Shown: positions 32,297 to 43,219 of the stretch, in pieces | Numbering within the stretch: the first letter of the stretch is position 1 | How the letters are laid out: each line of letters opens with the position of its first letter | Assembly: GCA_022457065.1 (NCBI GenBank) | Contig: JAJGBQ010000005.1 | Span: 1,736,001-1,800,000 of the forward strand | Reading direction: 5' to 3' | Origin: Curvularia sp. ZM96 | Lineage: Eukaryota; Ascomycota; Dothideomycetes; Pleosporales; Pleosporaceae | DNA: 64,000 bases | Made by a program: the position numbers and the translations under genes | Notes under the pieces: generated by a model | Seen by the model: the letters and a program-made list of their open reading frames with translations, nothing else | Databases searched by the model: none | Told to the model about the DNA's origin: nothing

Positions 32297-35200
32297 ACTT
32301 TGGCGTGGTGACGTAGGGGCTTCGTGGGCGATGGGCCTGGTGGTGCTCTGGGCGTCGCCTCGTCTTATTTGCACTCGGCAGGAACAACGCGACGTGTTGG
32401 TAGCAGCAAAACAAGCCGCACGCGCGCCGTTTTTATTGCGAATTGAAGCAAGATTTCAGTTGCTCGTCTACAGCGGTCAATGGGTCAGCGCATGCGATTG
32501 CTGGTGTGGGCTCTCGTCGACGCGACGGTCTGGGGGAGGGCAGGGCGAGTTGTCGCAGGCGGTGGGAACGTGGCAAAGTCGGCAGCGAGAGCAACAGAAC
32601 AGCAAGCCGGGCGACACAACTACGTACCTCAGCACGAGGGAATGGGCGGGCGGCCAATGCGGGGTAAGGCCGTGTCAATCAGAGCGTGTCGATACTATGG
32701 AACGCCGGCGAGCGGGTTGCAGAGCGTCGAGCGTCTGGCGATGGAATTTCGCTGGTGACGTCAAGGCCCCTGGGTTGGGCGTGGGCGTCGCGGCAGCGGT
32801 GTCGAGGACGAGGGCGCTGGCCGTCTGCGACTGTTGCGCGCTCGAGTGCGAGTATTGCGCGTGGAGGGCGTGTTCCTGGCCGTCGATGAGGCTCAAATCC
32901 GGCGGGTTGGACGGGGATTGTGCTGCTGGGTGACGATGACAGTGAGGCGTTCGCGATGAGGTCAGAGGACAGGACGAGCGAGCAATTTCTGGGAGTGACG
33001 CAGCCAGCGCCAAGCAGATAACGTGATTTCCTGGTTCGTAATCAAACACGGCCGCGGCAGCCAATCACGTCCACCGCCGCCCCACCGCCGCCCCGCCCGC
33101 TGCCGATCTGCAGCCCCTTTTGGCTCGCTTGCCACGAGACGCAATCACCCAGCCCGGGCTGGCATGCCACCACCACCACCACTCCCGCCAGCAGCAATAT
33201 ATCTGCCTCCGTCGCTTTTGCGACTTCGATTTCCTGGCTCGTGTGCCTTTGCGCGCGCTGTGGACGGAGCATTGCAAAGGCGGCTACGGCCCGGAGTACT
33301 CGCAACACCCGCCATGCATCCTCGGTGACGCCACCCGCTCACACGTCATGCTGCTGCTCTCGCCAGTGAAGCTGCTGGGTCTGCCTGTAACGGCCAACGG
33401 CTCCCTTTCTGCTATATGCCGGTCCCGTCCCACATCTCGATTCACCCATGTTTGGTCGATCCACGCTTCTCTCCCTCAGGTATCGGCTCCCAAAGCACCC
33501 CCTCCGCGGACACTTTTGCTGTCCCCTGCCAATCACCAGTCTGCATATCTGGATGGCCTTGTTTTTTCCCATGTCCATCGCGATCTTGACTCCTGCCAAG
33601 TCCATGTCTTTTGTCCTGGATCTCGAGTACCAGGTGTTGTGTCTGGCACCGCAGGCTTGCTCTTCCCAGGGGGCCTGCAATCGAGGCATGGCCTAGCCAT
33701 CACAGGCCCTGCTAGCCTCACAGACAGGCGTAAACCGGTGCATACCAGCTGCAGTATGCCAATGTGCGACTTGCCGTTTCCCCGGACTCGCTCGCATTGC
33801 TTCTGTTTCTCGTGTCTTGCGCATGCTGCAGCTACTCGTACATGAAACTGCCCTGTGCAAAACAACTTTTTATCCCACGTCCATCGTCCGCGTTTGGACC
33901 AAGACGTCACTCTACATACACACTTGTCCATGTCAAACAAATCGCATTCTCATGCCATGCTTTTTCCCTTATTAACCCATGTCGCACTACCAATCCACCA
34001 CCCATTGTGCTCGACTCAAATGCACGCCGTCTTGAAACCATAGGAAAGGACCGATTCTATTTCCAGGCCTGCGGACACAAACTAACTTTGTCGCACGGAG
34101 CTTTTTCCCGTACATATGGCAGCTGCTTCCAGCCAAACAAAGACTAGGCCTCGGAGCCACCGTGCTCGACATGTAGCAGACAAATCAAATCGCATCAAAT
34201 GTGTCCAAGAATCTGTTGGGTAGGTGTATCTGCAAATCCTACTTGCTGGCGGGTGCAAGAGGGTGCCAACTGCGAATTCCTATAGTCAAAATTGCGTCGT
34301 AGGGTAATCATCGCGCTACCGCAGTCTAGCATCCATAGACCCGTCTGGTCACCGACTCTTTGACAATCACCACCAACGCCTTTCTCCACATGGCCCAGAA
34401 AAACTTCGCTTGCACTCCGACTGCCCCTGGGTTCAAGCTCAAGGACTGTGTTTACCAATAGTCGACGTGCCCTAGCGTCTCGCCCAGGCACAACAAAGAC
34501 AAAGCTTAATGCCACGGCAGCCCGTAATTCAGACGTCATCATTGCTCGCACTCCGTGTCATCGAGATTGTAGAGTTGAGGGAGGTTGAGATGCGGCTGGT
34601 CTTGGTCCTTTTCTTCTCGCCCTGCCTAGCTGCAGTTGAGAGCTGAAGCTATGAGATGCATGGAGAAATGTGAATGAGTAAGGAACTACCAGCACATTGC
34701 TATCCTGCGGGTGCGAGTCTGCAACAGGAAAGGTGTGCTAGAGGGTGACAGCTCAGGCAGAAAAAGCAATCACAGCTGCAACAAGTGTGATTGGAAGAGT
34801 TGGGTGTAGGCTGTCTACCATTGTCATGTCCAATGCTAGTTCCTTTTAGTGTTTTTAGATGGAGGCTTAGTAAGGGTACGCCCCCTTTTTCCATGGTAGA
34901 GTATTTTGTTTGTTGTTTTCTAGTCTAGTCTTGGAAATTGAAGATAGTACTCCGTACTGCAGCCATGAACTGTGATGTTGGCCTTGCCCGTTACCACATT
35001 CACAAAGTTAACGTGTCTCGCAAAAATACATGTTTACTGAGCTCAATTGGTATTGTAAGAAATACGCAATGTCAATACACTGTGCTCATTTCTTTGCATT
35101 GAGAAGAAGAGAAAGTGTGTAAATCTATAATCTGCTCTTCGTTTTACTCAGACTTCTGATGCAGATCAGAAGCCTGCAGTCTCACAACAAAAGAAATCCA

Positions 35201-35481
35201 ACTCGTTCGCCATGCTGAAATTCAAATATTCCCGTTTGAGCTGTGCGACCCAACAATCGAATATATGGGGAATAAGTAGGCGACCTGATCGTAGGCGACT
35301 CACGACAGGTACATAGGTAGATAGGTCGATAACTTCGGGGACCTCCGATATACCGAGGGGTAGCTACTTGCACGCACCCCACCACTACTCTTCCCTCCAA
35401 ACAAACATACTGACCTCCCCAACCCGCCATCTACCTCACTCAATTCCCACACTCTCCTCACCCCTCACCTTCAACTAGCGA
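32297..35481. other. Long GC-rich upstream region of the bZIP gene and gene-poor stretch
   Basis: 3.2 kb. From 32300 to about 33800 the DNA is GC-rich and gives long open frames on several strands at once (for example 32226-32933 and 33120-33845 plus), which marks them as composition effects. A 118-codon minus frame at 34195-34551 has normal composition but no recognisable domain. The region probably holds the long leader and promoter typical of stress-regulator genes. Confidence 0.5.
32756..32763. promoter_or_regulatory. Palindromic CRE (TGACGTCA)
   Basis: A perfect ATF/CREB recognition site 460 bp upstream of the bZIP start codon. Atf1-type proteins bind this octamer as dimers, so autoregulation is possible. 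An octamer is expected about once in 64 kb by chance, and two more copies lie in coding sequence (31181-31188 and inside the HET gene near 53034). Confidence 0.4.
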
Positions 35482-35976
35482 ATGCCCAACCCCAATTCCG
35501 GCACCGCCCGCCTATCCGCCATAACCCAGCACCTGGACGCGCCCACGACTACACCACCCACCATGTCGACCGCACCCGAGTCCAAACCCCCAATCACATG
35601 CCACGTCCTCGACACAACCGTGGGCCGACCCGCCGCCAATATCCCCGTGACACTAACCTTCCACCCCACCACCACCTCATCGCAATCCACAACAACCTTC
35701 ACCGCAACCACCAACGCCGACGGCCGCGTAACCGCCTGGACCCCCAGCACGCCTTTCTCCTCCACACCCCTGGCGACCCTCTATGCCTCCGCAACCGGCG
35801 ACCAAAAGTACTCGCTGAGCTTCGATACAGAAGAGTATTTTGGATCCAGAGGGATAAAAACGTTTTTCCCAGAGGTCGAGGTCAAGTTTGTGGTGAGAGA
35901 GGAGAAGAAGGGGGAGCACTATCATGTCCCTGTGCTACTTGGGCCGTTTGGGTATACGACGTATAGGGGGAGTTAG
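35482..35976 (+). CDS. 5-hydroxyisourate hydrolase (transthyretin-like)
   Basis: 164 aa from ATG 35482, or 137 aa from the internal ATG 35563 (MSTAPESKPP). It converts 5-hydroxyisourate to OHCU, the step after urate oxidase in purine breakdown. Family marks are ITCHVLDTTVGRPAANIPV with the active His, TNADGRVTAW with the active Arg, and HYHVPVLLGPFGYTTYRGS ending in the diagnostic Y-R-G-S tetrapeptide. The N-terminal TARLSAITQHL piece fits fungal members, which supports the upstream start. No intron is needed and no peroxisomal signal of SKL type is present. Confidence 0.93.
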   Translation: MPNPNSGTARLSAITQHLDAPTTTPPTMSTAPESKPPITCHVLDTTVGRPAANIPVTLTFHPTTTSSQSTTTFTATTNADGRVTAWTPSTPFSSTPLATLYASATGDQKYSLSFDTEEYFGSRGIKTFFPEVEVKFVVREEKKGEHYHVPVLLGPFGYTTYRGS

Positions 35977-36504
35977 AGAAGAGAAGGAGGGGATAGGTAG
36001 AGATACCCCGTACAACAAGACGCTTGAGCATACGTACATTACAGATGACAGAAACCAACTTTACTTTTGGGCACCGAAATTAGTAACCACCTCGCGTCTG
36101 ATCTCAGTGAGCCTCGTTTTGAGTTATCTTGGACCATTTCCGCCATTGCATTACCATCGAATCTTTTGCCTTGTCCAGATTTCAATAATAACAGAATTTA
36201 GGAATCCAATAACAGCAAAATTTCGGAATCCAGATTCTAACCTCAAAGCTGCAGCGGCATACTACCACTCAAGATACCACAACAAGAAACATCTATAATG
36301 GAGCTGTTGATGAAGTGAGTAGTTGAAAACTTGGCTCATTGGCCCATGATAATTGTGCATTCATATCATGCAAGCCATGTCAGCTGAACAATCCATCTTG
36401 TACCACCATGCCCAGCCATTGAAATCGAGCGGGGGGCTCGTTCAGTCGCACCATCTCAATTTCTCGTACTATCATCAGCCTAGTAGACAAACTTTTCAAA
36501 AGTC
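35977..36504. other. Intergenic region
   Basis: 528 bp between two co-directional genes. A near-repeat around 36190-36240 (GGAATCCAATAACAGCAAAA and GGAATCCAGATTC) is seen. No gene. Confidence 0.5.
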
Positions 36505-37871
36505 ATGGTGGCCCCGCCAATTACAGAAGATTACTACCTGATCCTCGAAGTCGAGCAGACCGCTACACCTCAGGTGATTGTTAGCTCTTACAGACGCCTG
36601 GCACTGAAGCTGCATCCGGATAGGAATGCCAAGCACGATGCTACTGAAGCCTTTCAACGGGTATGTTAGTGTTAGGATTCCAGAGCAGTGCTACCGTTCA
36701 TCATGCTGATGTTTAACGTCAACAGCTCGGACGAGCCTATGAGACATTGAACGACGAGTCCAAGCGTCGAGCCTACGACCTCATTTACCCTTCCATACGA
36801 CAAAGTCGCCAAACACCGCGTCCAACTAGGACTACTTCTTCTTCTTCGCCACAACCAGGCATACCCAGCGAAGCAGCCCAAATCGCCGCAATCCGAAAGT
36901 CAAAACAAGAACGTAGCGCACGATGGCAGACCAAGAAAAGCACCTTTGATTCCTCCATCTTTGATCTACAAGGACGGATCCAGCAGCTGCAACACGAAAT
37001 CAAAAACCTGGATATCATCGCCGCAGCTATGGCGGCGGCAGAGGCACGGAAGAATAGTTGGGGGGCATGGCTTTTATCGCCGATATATAAGCAAGCGGAG
37101 GAGAGTGAGGAGGACAAAGAGAGGAAGAGTAGAGAGAGACAGGAGAGGAGGATCGAAAAGGATATGAAGGAGCGGCGCATGGAGTCTTGGAATGCGCAGT
37201 TAAAGGAGCAGGAGAAACTCTTGAAGGAGGCGAGGGAGATGGTGGAAGCCGCAGATCGGTGCGATGATGGGAAGATATGGGTGCTAGAGGCTAGGGTTGC
37301 GGCGAGAGAGGCACGGGCCAGACAAGAGAAGGAGAGACTAGAGCGAGAGAAGCTGAGGCAGCAGAGAGAAAAGCAAGAAAGAGAGAGACAGGAGAGGGTG
37401 AAGCGAGAGTGGGAGGAGCTAAAGCAGAAGATAGAGAGAGAGGAAAAAGAGAGACAAGAGAGAGAGAGGCAGAGAGAAAGGCTACGACAGCAGGAGCGAG
37501 AGCGACAAGAAAGGCTAGCAACGTTCGCAAAACAACAGCAACAGCAACAGCAGCGAGAGGAGGAGGCGATAAACCCACGGCGACAAAACCGAGCCAAACA
37601 AGCCCGCAGTCATTACTACCCTACTACCCAGCCTCATCTTCATACATCTGCCTGCGAACACCACGGCTGGTGGCCCAAAGTCCAAGGATGGACAGATTGT
37701 CCCAATTGCGACGAGAGATGGTCGTATCTACTCGAATGTCCCGGCTGTGACATGAAGCGGTGTCCGAAATGTCAGGCTGCGATAAGGCGTGCGCGACAGC
37801 AGAATCGGAGAGGGCCACAGAGTCGGCGAGTGAGGACTCCGAGCCCGGCTTTTGAGTATTGGTATGATTGA
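36505..37871 (+). CDS. J-domain (DnaJ-like) protein with coiled coil and zinc ribbon
   Basis: Exons 36505-36660 and 36726-37871, phase-0 intron, 433 aa. The N-terminus is a J-domain (EDYYLILEVEQTATPQVIV) with HPD at 37-39, followed by FQRLGRAYETLNDESKRRAYD, so it should stimulate an Hsp70 ATPase. Residues about 130-335 are an unbroken Arg/Glu/Gln helix, probably a long coiled coil or single helix. The C-terminus has CEHHGWWPKV, CPNC, CPGC and CPKC pairs that look like a zinc ribbon. The client is unknown. J-proteins of this type with a C-terminal Cys-rich end occur in filamentous ascomycetes. The intron splits the J-domain just after FQR. Confidence 0.88.
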
Positions 37872-38553
37872 TAAGTGTAGATTTGTGAAGGAGTTAATAT
37901 GATAGGAGGTTTGCTAGGTCAAGAGGAGTTTTTTTCTCTGGGCGCTGATATCAGGACTGTGTAGTTTGACATAGCTATTTCACGTGCAAGACGAAGGAGA
38001 TAACAAGATCATGATATCGACAGACTGTTGTATTTTCTATAGCGCGAACGCAGACTGAAGTCTTTCGGTCTCTCGCTCTGCTACTCTGATCACACTTCCC
38101 ACTTTCCTCCTACTTCCTCCATCTTCTCTCCTCTTCACACTCTACTTCTCGCCCTCATATCCATCCAAGGAAAAAGAAGAAGAAAAAAAAGACAATAAGA
38201 AAAACGTACGTCGAGCGCTAGACGTCAAGTATAGACAGAAGAAGATCATGACCAAATAGAAAAAGATAGAAGAAAGATCCCTGGGATATCAATGAACGGG
38301 GGTTTGACGCACAGTCTATCTTGCGCAAACAAAAAAAAAGTCAAGGGTAACATGCATTCGAGATGCCAGATCCCAGTCGGATAAGGGTAGCCCAGGCCTA
38401 TTCGTAGAAAGGTAATGGTAAACAGACAGTAGAAAACGCAGACATTCGCTCGGCCAGCCCTGCTAGACTTGGCGGTTTGGTGGGGGTATGTAGTTGTGTG
38501 AAGTATCCAAGACATGAAATAACGCCGGTTGCAAAGATTGATTCAAAGTCAAT
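37872..38553. other. Convergent intergenic region
   Basis: A pyrimidine-rich stretch at 38060-38160 (TCTC/CTTC runs) is followed by a poly-purine run at 38170-38200, which could fold back or form unusual DNA structure. No gene is seen. Confidence 0.5.
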
Positions 38554-40058
38554 TTACAATTCACTCCTGTTGGTGTCTGAAAAAGGACTTGGATCTCTTC
38601 GGTTGGAGACGGTGCTGCCGCGCTTCGAGGCCGATGCCTCTTCCACAATGGGGGTCATTGGGGTGCGGAGACCTGACGATGGGTCGTAGGATGTGATTCG
38701 CTGTGACATCTTGGGTCGGTCGAGCGATGAGCTGTCGGCAAAGGGGCTGTTGTCCATGGTGGGTGTGGTGTCTTGGAATTCGGTCAGGTCCGAGTCGCGG
38801 TTGCCGGAGGATTTACCCAAGAGCGTCTGCTTGGCGCGCGCATGGTCATCTTCGTCGTTGTCGACGTCGGATGCCAGACTTCCCCTGCGTGCGCGCGAGT
38901 GTTCTCCACCTTCGTCCGAGGAAAACGAGCTGGCAGTGAGAGGTCGCGCAGTCGGGACAAGACGCTCGGGTGTGTTGACTAGGGTTCGTTCGGTATCGAT
39001 GCTTGAGCCTGCGGCGCTCTTTGGTGGTGTACTGTCAGAGCTCCTCTTCTTAGTGATGTTGAGGGCCTTGACGGGGCCGAGTTGGGCGGTGCTGCGGACA
39101 GAGTTTGCAGGGCTGATACCTGGCATTTGAATACGGATAGGCTTGATGGTGTGCTTGGGGTCGATCTGAGGTACTGGCGGTGTCTGGCTGACAGGTGTGT
39201 CTGCAGGGCTGGTTGAGCCGTTGGATTTTACACTGACAACAGCAGCCTTTCCGCGCACGATTGTCTGAGCAGGAAGCGGGGATACAATAGCGTTCTGGCG
39301 GTACATGGTTGAGGCAACACTGCCTCGTTGGGCAAGGCTTGGTGCGATGCTGGTGCGGCCGGCGGTGCTGGTGGACATGATGGAGTCGCGGAAGTCGGGG
39401 ACGAAGAAGTGCTGGTCGGTGGAGGTGTACGGTGAGCTTCTACCCGACGAAGGCGACATGGAAGGAATTGGAGGAACCGGTGGAACGAGCAGATCGGGGG
39501 ATCCTGGACCGCCGCGGTTGGTGACGCCGGGAATGTATGCGATTTGGATAATGTTGGAGGCGCGGGTGAGGACCGACGAGGCCATGGAGGCCACCGTGTG
39601 CGTGGATGCTCGGGCGCTTCGGTGTGACTGGAAGTCACTGTCCTTTTCTTGCTCGGCGATGTCAACCTCGTTCCAATCAGGCTGTTGTGAGATTGGCCGT
39701 CTCTTTCCCTTGAGGCAGTACTTCCAGACGACGAATGTGACAATGGCGACAAAGGCAATGCCTCCAATGACACCTCCAGCAATGGCACCGACGTTAGTTT
39801 TGCTGGCGGGGGGCGGGCCCATGGTCGGGTCGACCTGGCAGCCGACTGAGGCGCATTCGTCGCATGTTCGCGAGTTCTGGACGCAGACCTGGTTGGCTGG
39901 ACACACGATGCCCTCGCAGGACAGCGGAGCCTGCTCGCACAGCTTGCAGCGCTTCTCTACGCGGAAGACATTCTCAGCGTCTGGCAACAGGTTAGCATGG
40001 TGCCATGTCTTGCTCGTCGGGCGGGTTGGGCGGTACCTTGAAGCGCACGGATAGACAT
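38554..40058 (-). CDS. OPY2: Opy2-like membrane anchor protein of the HOG pathway
   Basis: Exons on minus: 40037-40058 (22 nt) and 38554-39980, 482 aa. It begins MSIRALQDAENVFRVEKR and has eight Cys at 19-55 (CKLC, SCEGIVCPANQVC, TCDECASVGC), the Opy2 N-terminal pattern. A single membrane span lies at about 71-96 (NVGAIAGGVIGGIAFVAIVT), followed by KGKRR. The cytoplasmic tail is long, Ser/Pro-rich and disordered, as expected for docking of Ste50. In yeast Opy2 brings Ste50-Ste11 to the plasma membrane for Hog1 and filamentous-growth signalling. No cleavable signal peptide is seen, as in yeast Opy2. The AtfA-type end of the same pathway lies 6 kb to the left. Confidence 0.88.
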
Positions 40059-42589
40059 GACTGCGGCTGGTGGTTAGGAGAGGATGGGGGATCAGCGGAC
40101 CCGGGCAAAGAAGCAATGTGGGCCAGCAGCGGCAATGGGTACGCCCAGTCGGGAGGTACAGCGCTGGCTGGCTACACGGACGCAGGGCAAAGGATGAAGG
40201 GCGAAAGACAAAGAGCGAAAAACGACTGTGGGCGACGGATCAAGGAGCGTGGGTGGTGAAGGAGGGTCGAGAAGGAATAGGAAGCTGGCTAAGATTGTGC
40301 CCGGGGGAGGCAACCGGGGTCCGGGTGGCGAGTAGAAGACGGGTATGCAGGCGGCAACGGGTAGCGCAACAAACAGGTAACGAGTGACGAAGAACAAAGG
40401 CCAGGCGGATGGCGCGAGCGATGGCGATGGCGAGGATGGGAAGGACGGGTATGTAAAAGCGCGTGTGGAGGAGGAACAAAGGCGAGGGACCGTGGGCGCG
40501 GCAAGCAGCGGCGCCGCGAGATGAGGGTAGGGTATGGGGGTCGACAGGGAGTGGTGGGCTCAGGCAGGCCGCGCGTGTTTCGTCTCTGCCGGGTGGGCCA
40601 GAAGCTGTGATGTGCCCGCCGTTGGCAACGTCGACGTGTGTGCTGTGCGTGCTGTGCGTGCTGTGTCTGAGACTCTGTCGTTGGCGACGATGGTGTTGCA
40701 GCCGTCGAGCGCGGCGATCAGCAGTCTAGTAGTCCCTAATCGCCTGCCTGGACAAAGGTCACGTCGCGGGACATGCATCCTTTCGCCCTCCATCACCACG
40801 ACCTGCATGCGCTAGCCCACCACCACGCCCGTTCCTGGACAAGCGGCCTCGGCCCAATCTATTTATTCATGGCCTAGCCGTGCGAGCAGCCAGCGAACGC
40901 CTCTTCACCACTGCACGCGCTGCCCGGGTGCTACCCGCCTCCGCTGGCTGCCCGCCCTGATTGGCCGCGCGTGCCTGGGCACAAGGCCCGTCTGCCATGG
41001 CCAGATTCTCAATACTCCGCACATCGAGCAAGCGTGCAATACCGTGGACCCGCTGACATGAGCTCGATACGTAGCCTTCTGCTGTCCTATCACGCCCGTT
41101 GCTGATTCTGCGTTACGCAAGCCACTGGCACGCCTCAACCCACCAACTCCTCAACACCCTGACCCTCAACATGCTAAAATCTCGCTGACCGCTGGAGCCA
41201 CCTTCACTCCATTCTCCGTCTGCGCTGCCTCTGCTCTGCTACCCGTCCTGCTGGACCGTCCTGCTAAAAATTGCATCTTGACGAAACACGACGATCCATC
41301 GGCCACTCACTTGTTCTGTGGGGTCAGCCCGCACCCACCCCTTCATTTCCCTGGCCTCAGCCACTACAAAGCCGCCGCGCCACCTCTTGTCCTCCCTGAC
41401 TTGTCATCATCATGGATCACCCCCTTGGCTTGCCCGTATCAGCTATTTGCTGCCGTTGCGGGTCCCAAACGGTCGAGACCGCCGGACTTGAACCCGCCGT
41501 GTTGATCTCTAGCAGGTTTGCCGTTACTGATTTTTCACAACGAACCTTACCCGCCCTCATATAGGTCAAGGTATCTGGCAAGACGTTTGCAAACACCCGC
41601 CATGGTTTGCATATCCGGATAGCCTCCTTTTCGGCATTGTACTCTTTTTGTCGGCAATGGGAATGTGCAGCTTATGCATCCGCCGTCAGAATTGTACAAG
41701 GGTTGTGCTGGCTGCTCGTTCCGTTGCTCGTATCGACTTGGCCAACACTCTGACAACGTCCTGTCAGCAACAAACTCCGTAAACGACCTCTCCGAGCAAT
41801 TACGTAGTAGATGACTCGGACAAATACGAATTGAGTTGAGATCGAGCCAAGCATCGTTTACTCGTGTCCAACCACCTCAACAGATCGCTCTCGCTGTGAC
41901 AGCCTCGCGGGACAACTTTTCCCCAGACTCGATACATAACACATTCGTAGTTGTCACAGTGATACAAGACGCGCAGGACTACATTAATTTATGTTCGTGA
42001 TTGAAATGATGATATCCTAAAGAAGCATATACGCGGCAAATACAAGGAGAAAAGAGGCATATAGACGTTTCGCATAAGCCACGTTCCTAATATTTTAATG
42101 TATCTGGAACGATGCCAAATATTGCAAAGACTGCCTGCGCTTAATTCTCTATCTTAGTAGAGATTGATAGTTGCAGTAAAGACAATTTTCGCTGCCAAAC
42201 ATCTCGACCATGGTTATCACCACGACGAGCCATATGCAACCGCGTTTACAGCTAGTGGATAAAACAACACCACCTGCCAATAAAAATATTCAAGGCTGCA
42301 GAATGCGCATAGGTATAGTAGAGAAAAAGGGAACGATGTTAAATTTATCTAAAAAAGAAAGTATGCTCGAAAATCCAAGGAACTCGATTTCCTCAACTAT
42401 AGTAGGGAATGAGCGATTGTAGCTCAATTTCTTCCTACTGTATTTGTCTCAAGCCTAGAACAAATTTATATCGAAACACTCTTCCTCTCTCTTCTTCTGC
42501 CTTATTACTCTCATATCAAGATAGAGCTCAAAGACACATCTCCTCTCTTCTACCACCAACCCTCACCTATCCATCCCCCCACCAAAACA
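40059..42589. other. Long intergenic region
   Basis: 2.5 kb. The left kilobase is GC-rich with open frames on all strands that look compositional. A short GTGCTGTGC repeat lies at 40639-40666. The right part is AT-richer. A T-arm-like stretch at about 41484-41500 was examined and rejected as a tRNA. No gene is called. Confidence 0.5.
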
Positions 42590-43219
42590 ATGCCCCAATA
42601 CTGCCTCCATCAGCGCTCTCCCTACCGCAGCCACAACCACTACTACCACTGCTCTATCTGCCGCCAAGCCTACATCCGTGCCTCCGTCTCCCACTGGTTA
42701 CAGCAACGACAACGACAACGACTCTCTACTACTACCGCTACTACCGCTACCGCTACTACCACTACTACCATTACTACCACCACTACCACCACTACTACTC
42801 CCGCGCCACAAGTAACCACCGCCCCAGCAACGCCCTCTACAGCAACCCTCGCACAAATCTACGTCGCCCAGCTAGATGCGCGGCTAGAGGACATACGTAG
42901 GCGCGCGGATAGACAGGAGCAGGAGCTTAGGAGTCTGCTGGAGGAGTTGGAGAGGGGGCCGCCAGGCACGAATAGTAATCACGATAGCGATTACGACAGT
43001 GATTACGATAGTTGGTGTGACGTAGAGGACGAAGAAGAGGAGGTGGAGGAAGAGGTAGAGGCAGAGGCAGAGGAAGAACCTGAGGATGAAGACGGATTAG
43101 AAGAAGATGAAGAGAGGGGAGGTGAAGGTGTAGATGTAGATACGGGGAGAAGGAGAAAGGAGCAAGAGAGTAGCGAGGAAGAGGTAGATGAGGAGGGAAG
43201 AGAGAGGAAGAAGAAATAG
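42590..43219 (+). CDS. Low-complexity protein with Thr-rich and acidic tracts, uncertain
   Basis: 209 aa open frame starting MPQYCLHQRSPYRSHNHYYH in ACAATG context. Residues 12-35 include CSICRQAY. A run of about 35 Thr/Ala follows (from CTA/ACC trinucleotide repeats), then a helical segment LAQIYVAQLDARLEDIRRRA that looks like true protein, then a DSDYDSDYD patch and a 60-residue Glu/Asp-rich end. The helical middle and its heptad-like spacing argue for a gene; the simple-sequence DNA argues for caution. No family is recognised. Confidence 0.45.
   Translation: MPQYCLHQRSPYRSHNHYYHCSICRQAYIRASVSHWLQQRQRQRLSTTTATTATATTTTTITTTTTTTTTPAPQVTTAPATPSTATLAQIYVAQLDARLEDIRRRADRQEQELRSLLEELERGPPGTNSNHDSDYDSDYDSWCDVEDEEEEVEEEVEAEAEEEPEDEDGLEEDEERGGEGVDVDTGRRRKEQESSEEEVDEEGRERKKK
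42700..42803 (+). repeat. ACN-trinucleotide simple repeat
   Basis: CAACGACAACGA units followed by imperfect ACTACTACCGCTACC and ACCACTACTACC units. It is read as poly-Thr in one frame and poly-Tyr/Arg/His in another. Confidence 0.85.

Noticed and set aside
32226..33845. Plus-strand open frames of 235 and 241 codons in the upstream region of the bZIP gene
   Set aside because: GC-rich DNA opens several frames at once here; there is no domain, and the first overlaps exon 1 of the bZIP gene antisense.
36785..37597. 270-codon minus-strand frame
   Set aside because: It is the antisense of the coiled-coil part of the J-domain gene and reads as Ser/Cys/Leu low complexity.
40640..40670. GTGCTGTGC short tandem repeat considered as a CRISPR-like or regulatory array
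   Set aside because: Only about three short units without spacers, in a eukaryotic intergenic region.
41460..41560. Minus-strand tRNA-like stretch with GGTTCAAGTCC-type T-loop near 41484-41500
   Set aside because: The T-stem has a mismatch, and no matching acceptor or anticodon stem could be drawn upstream.
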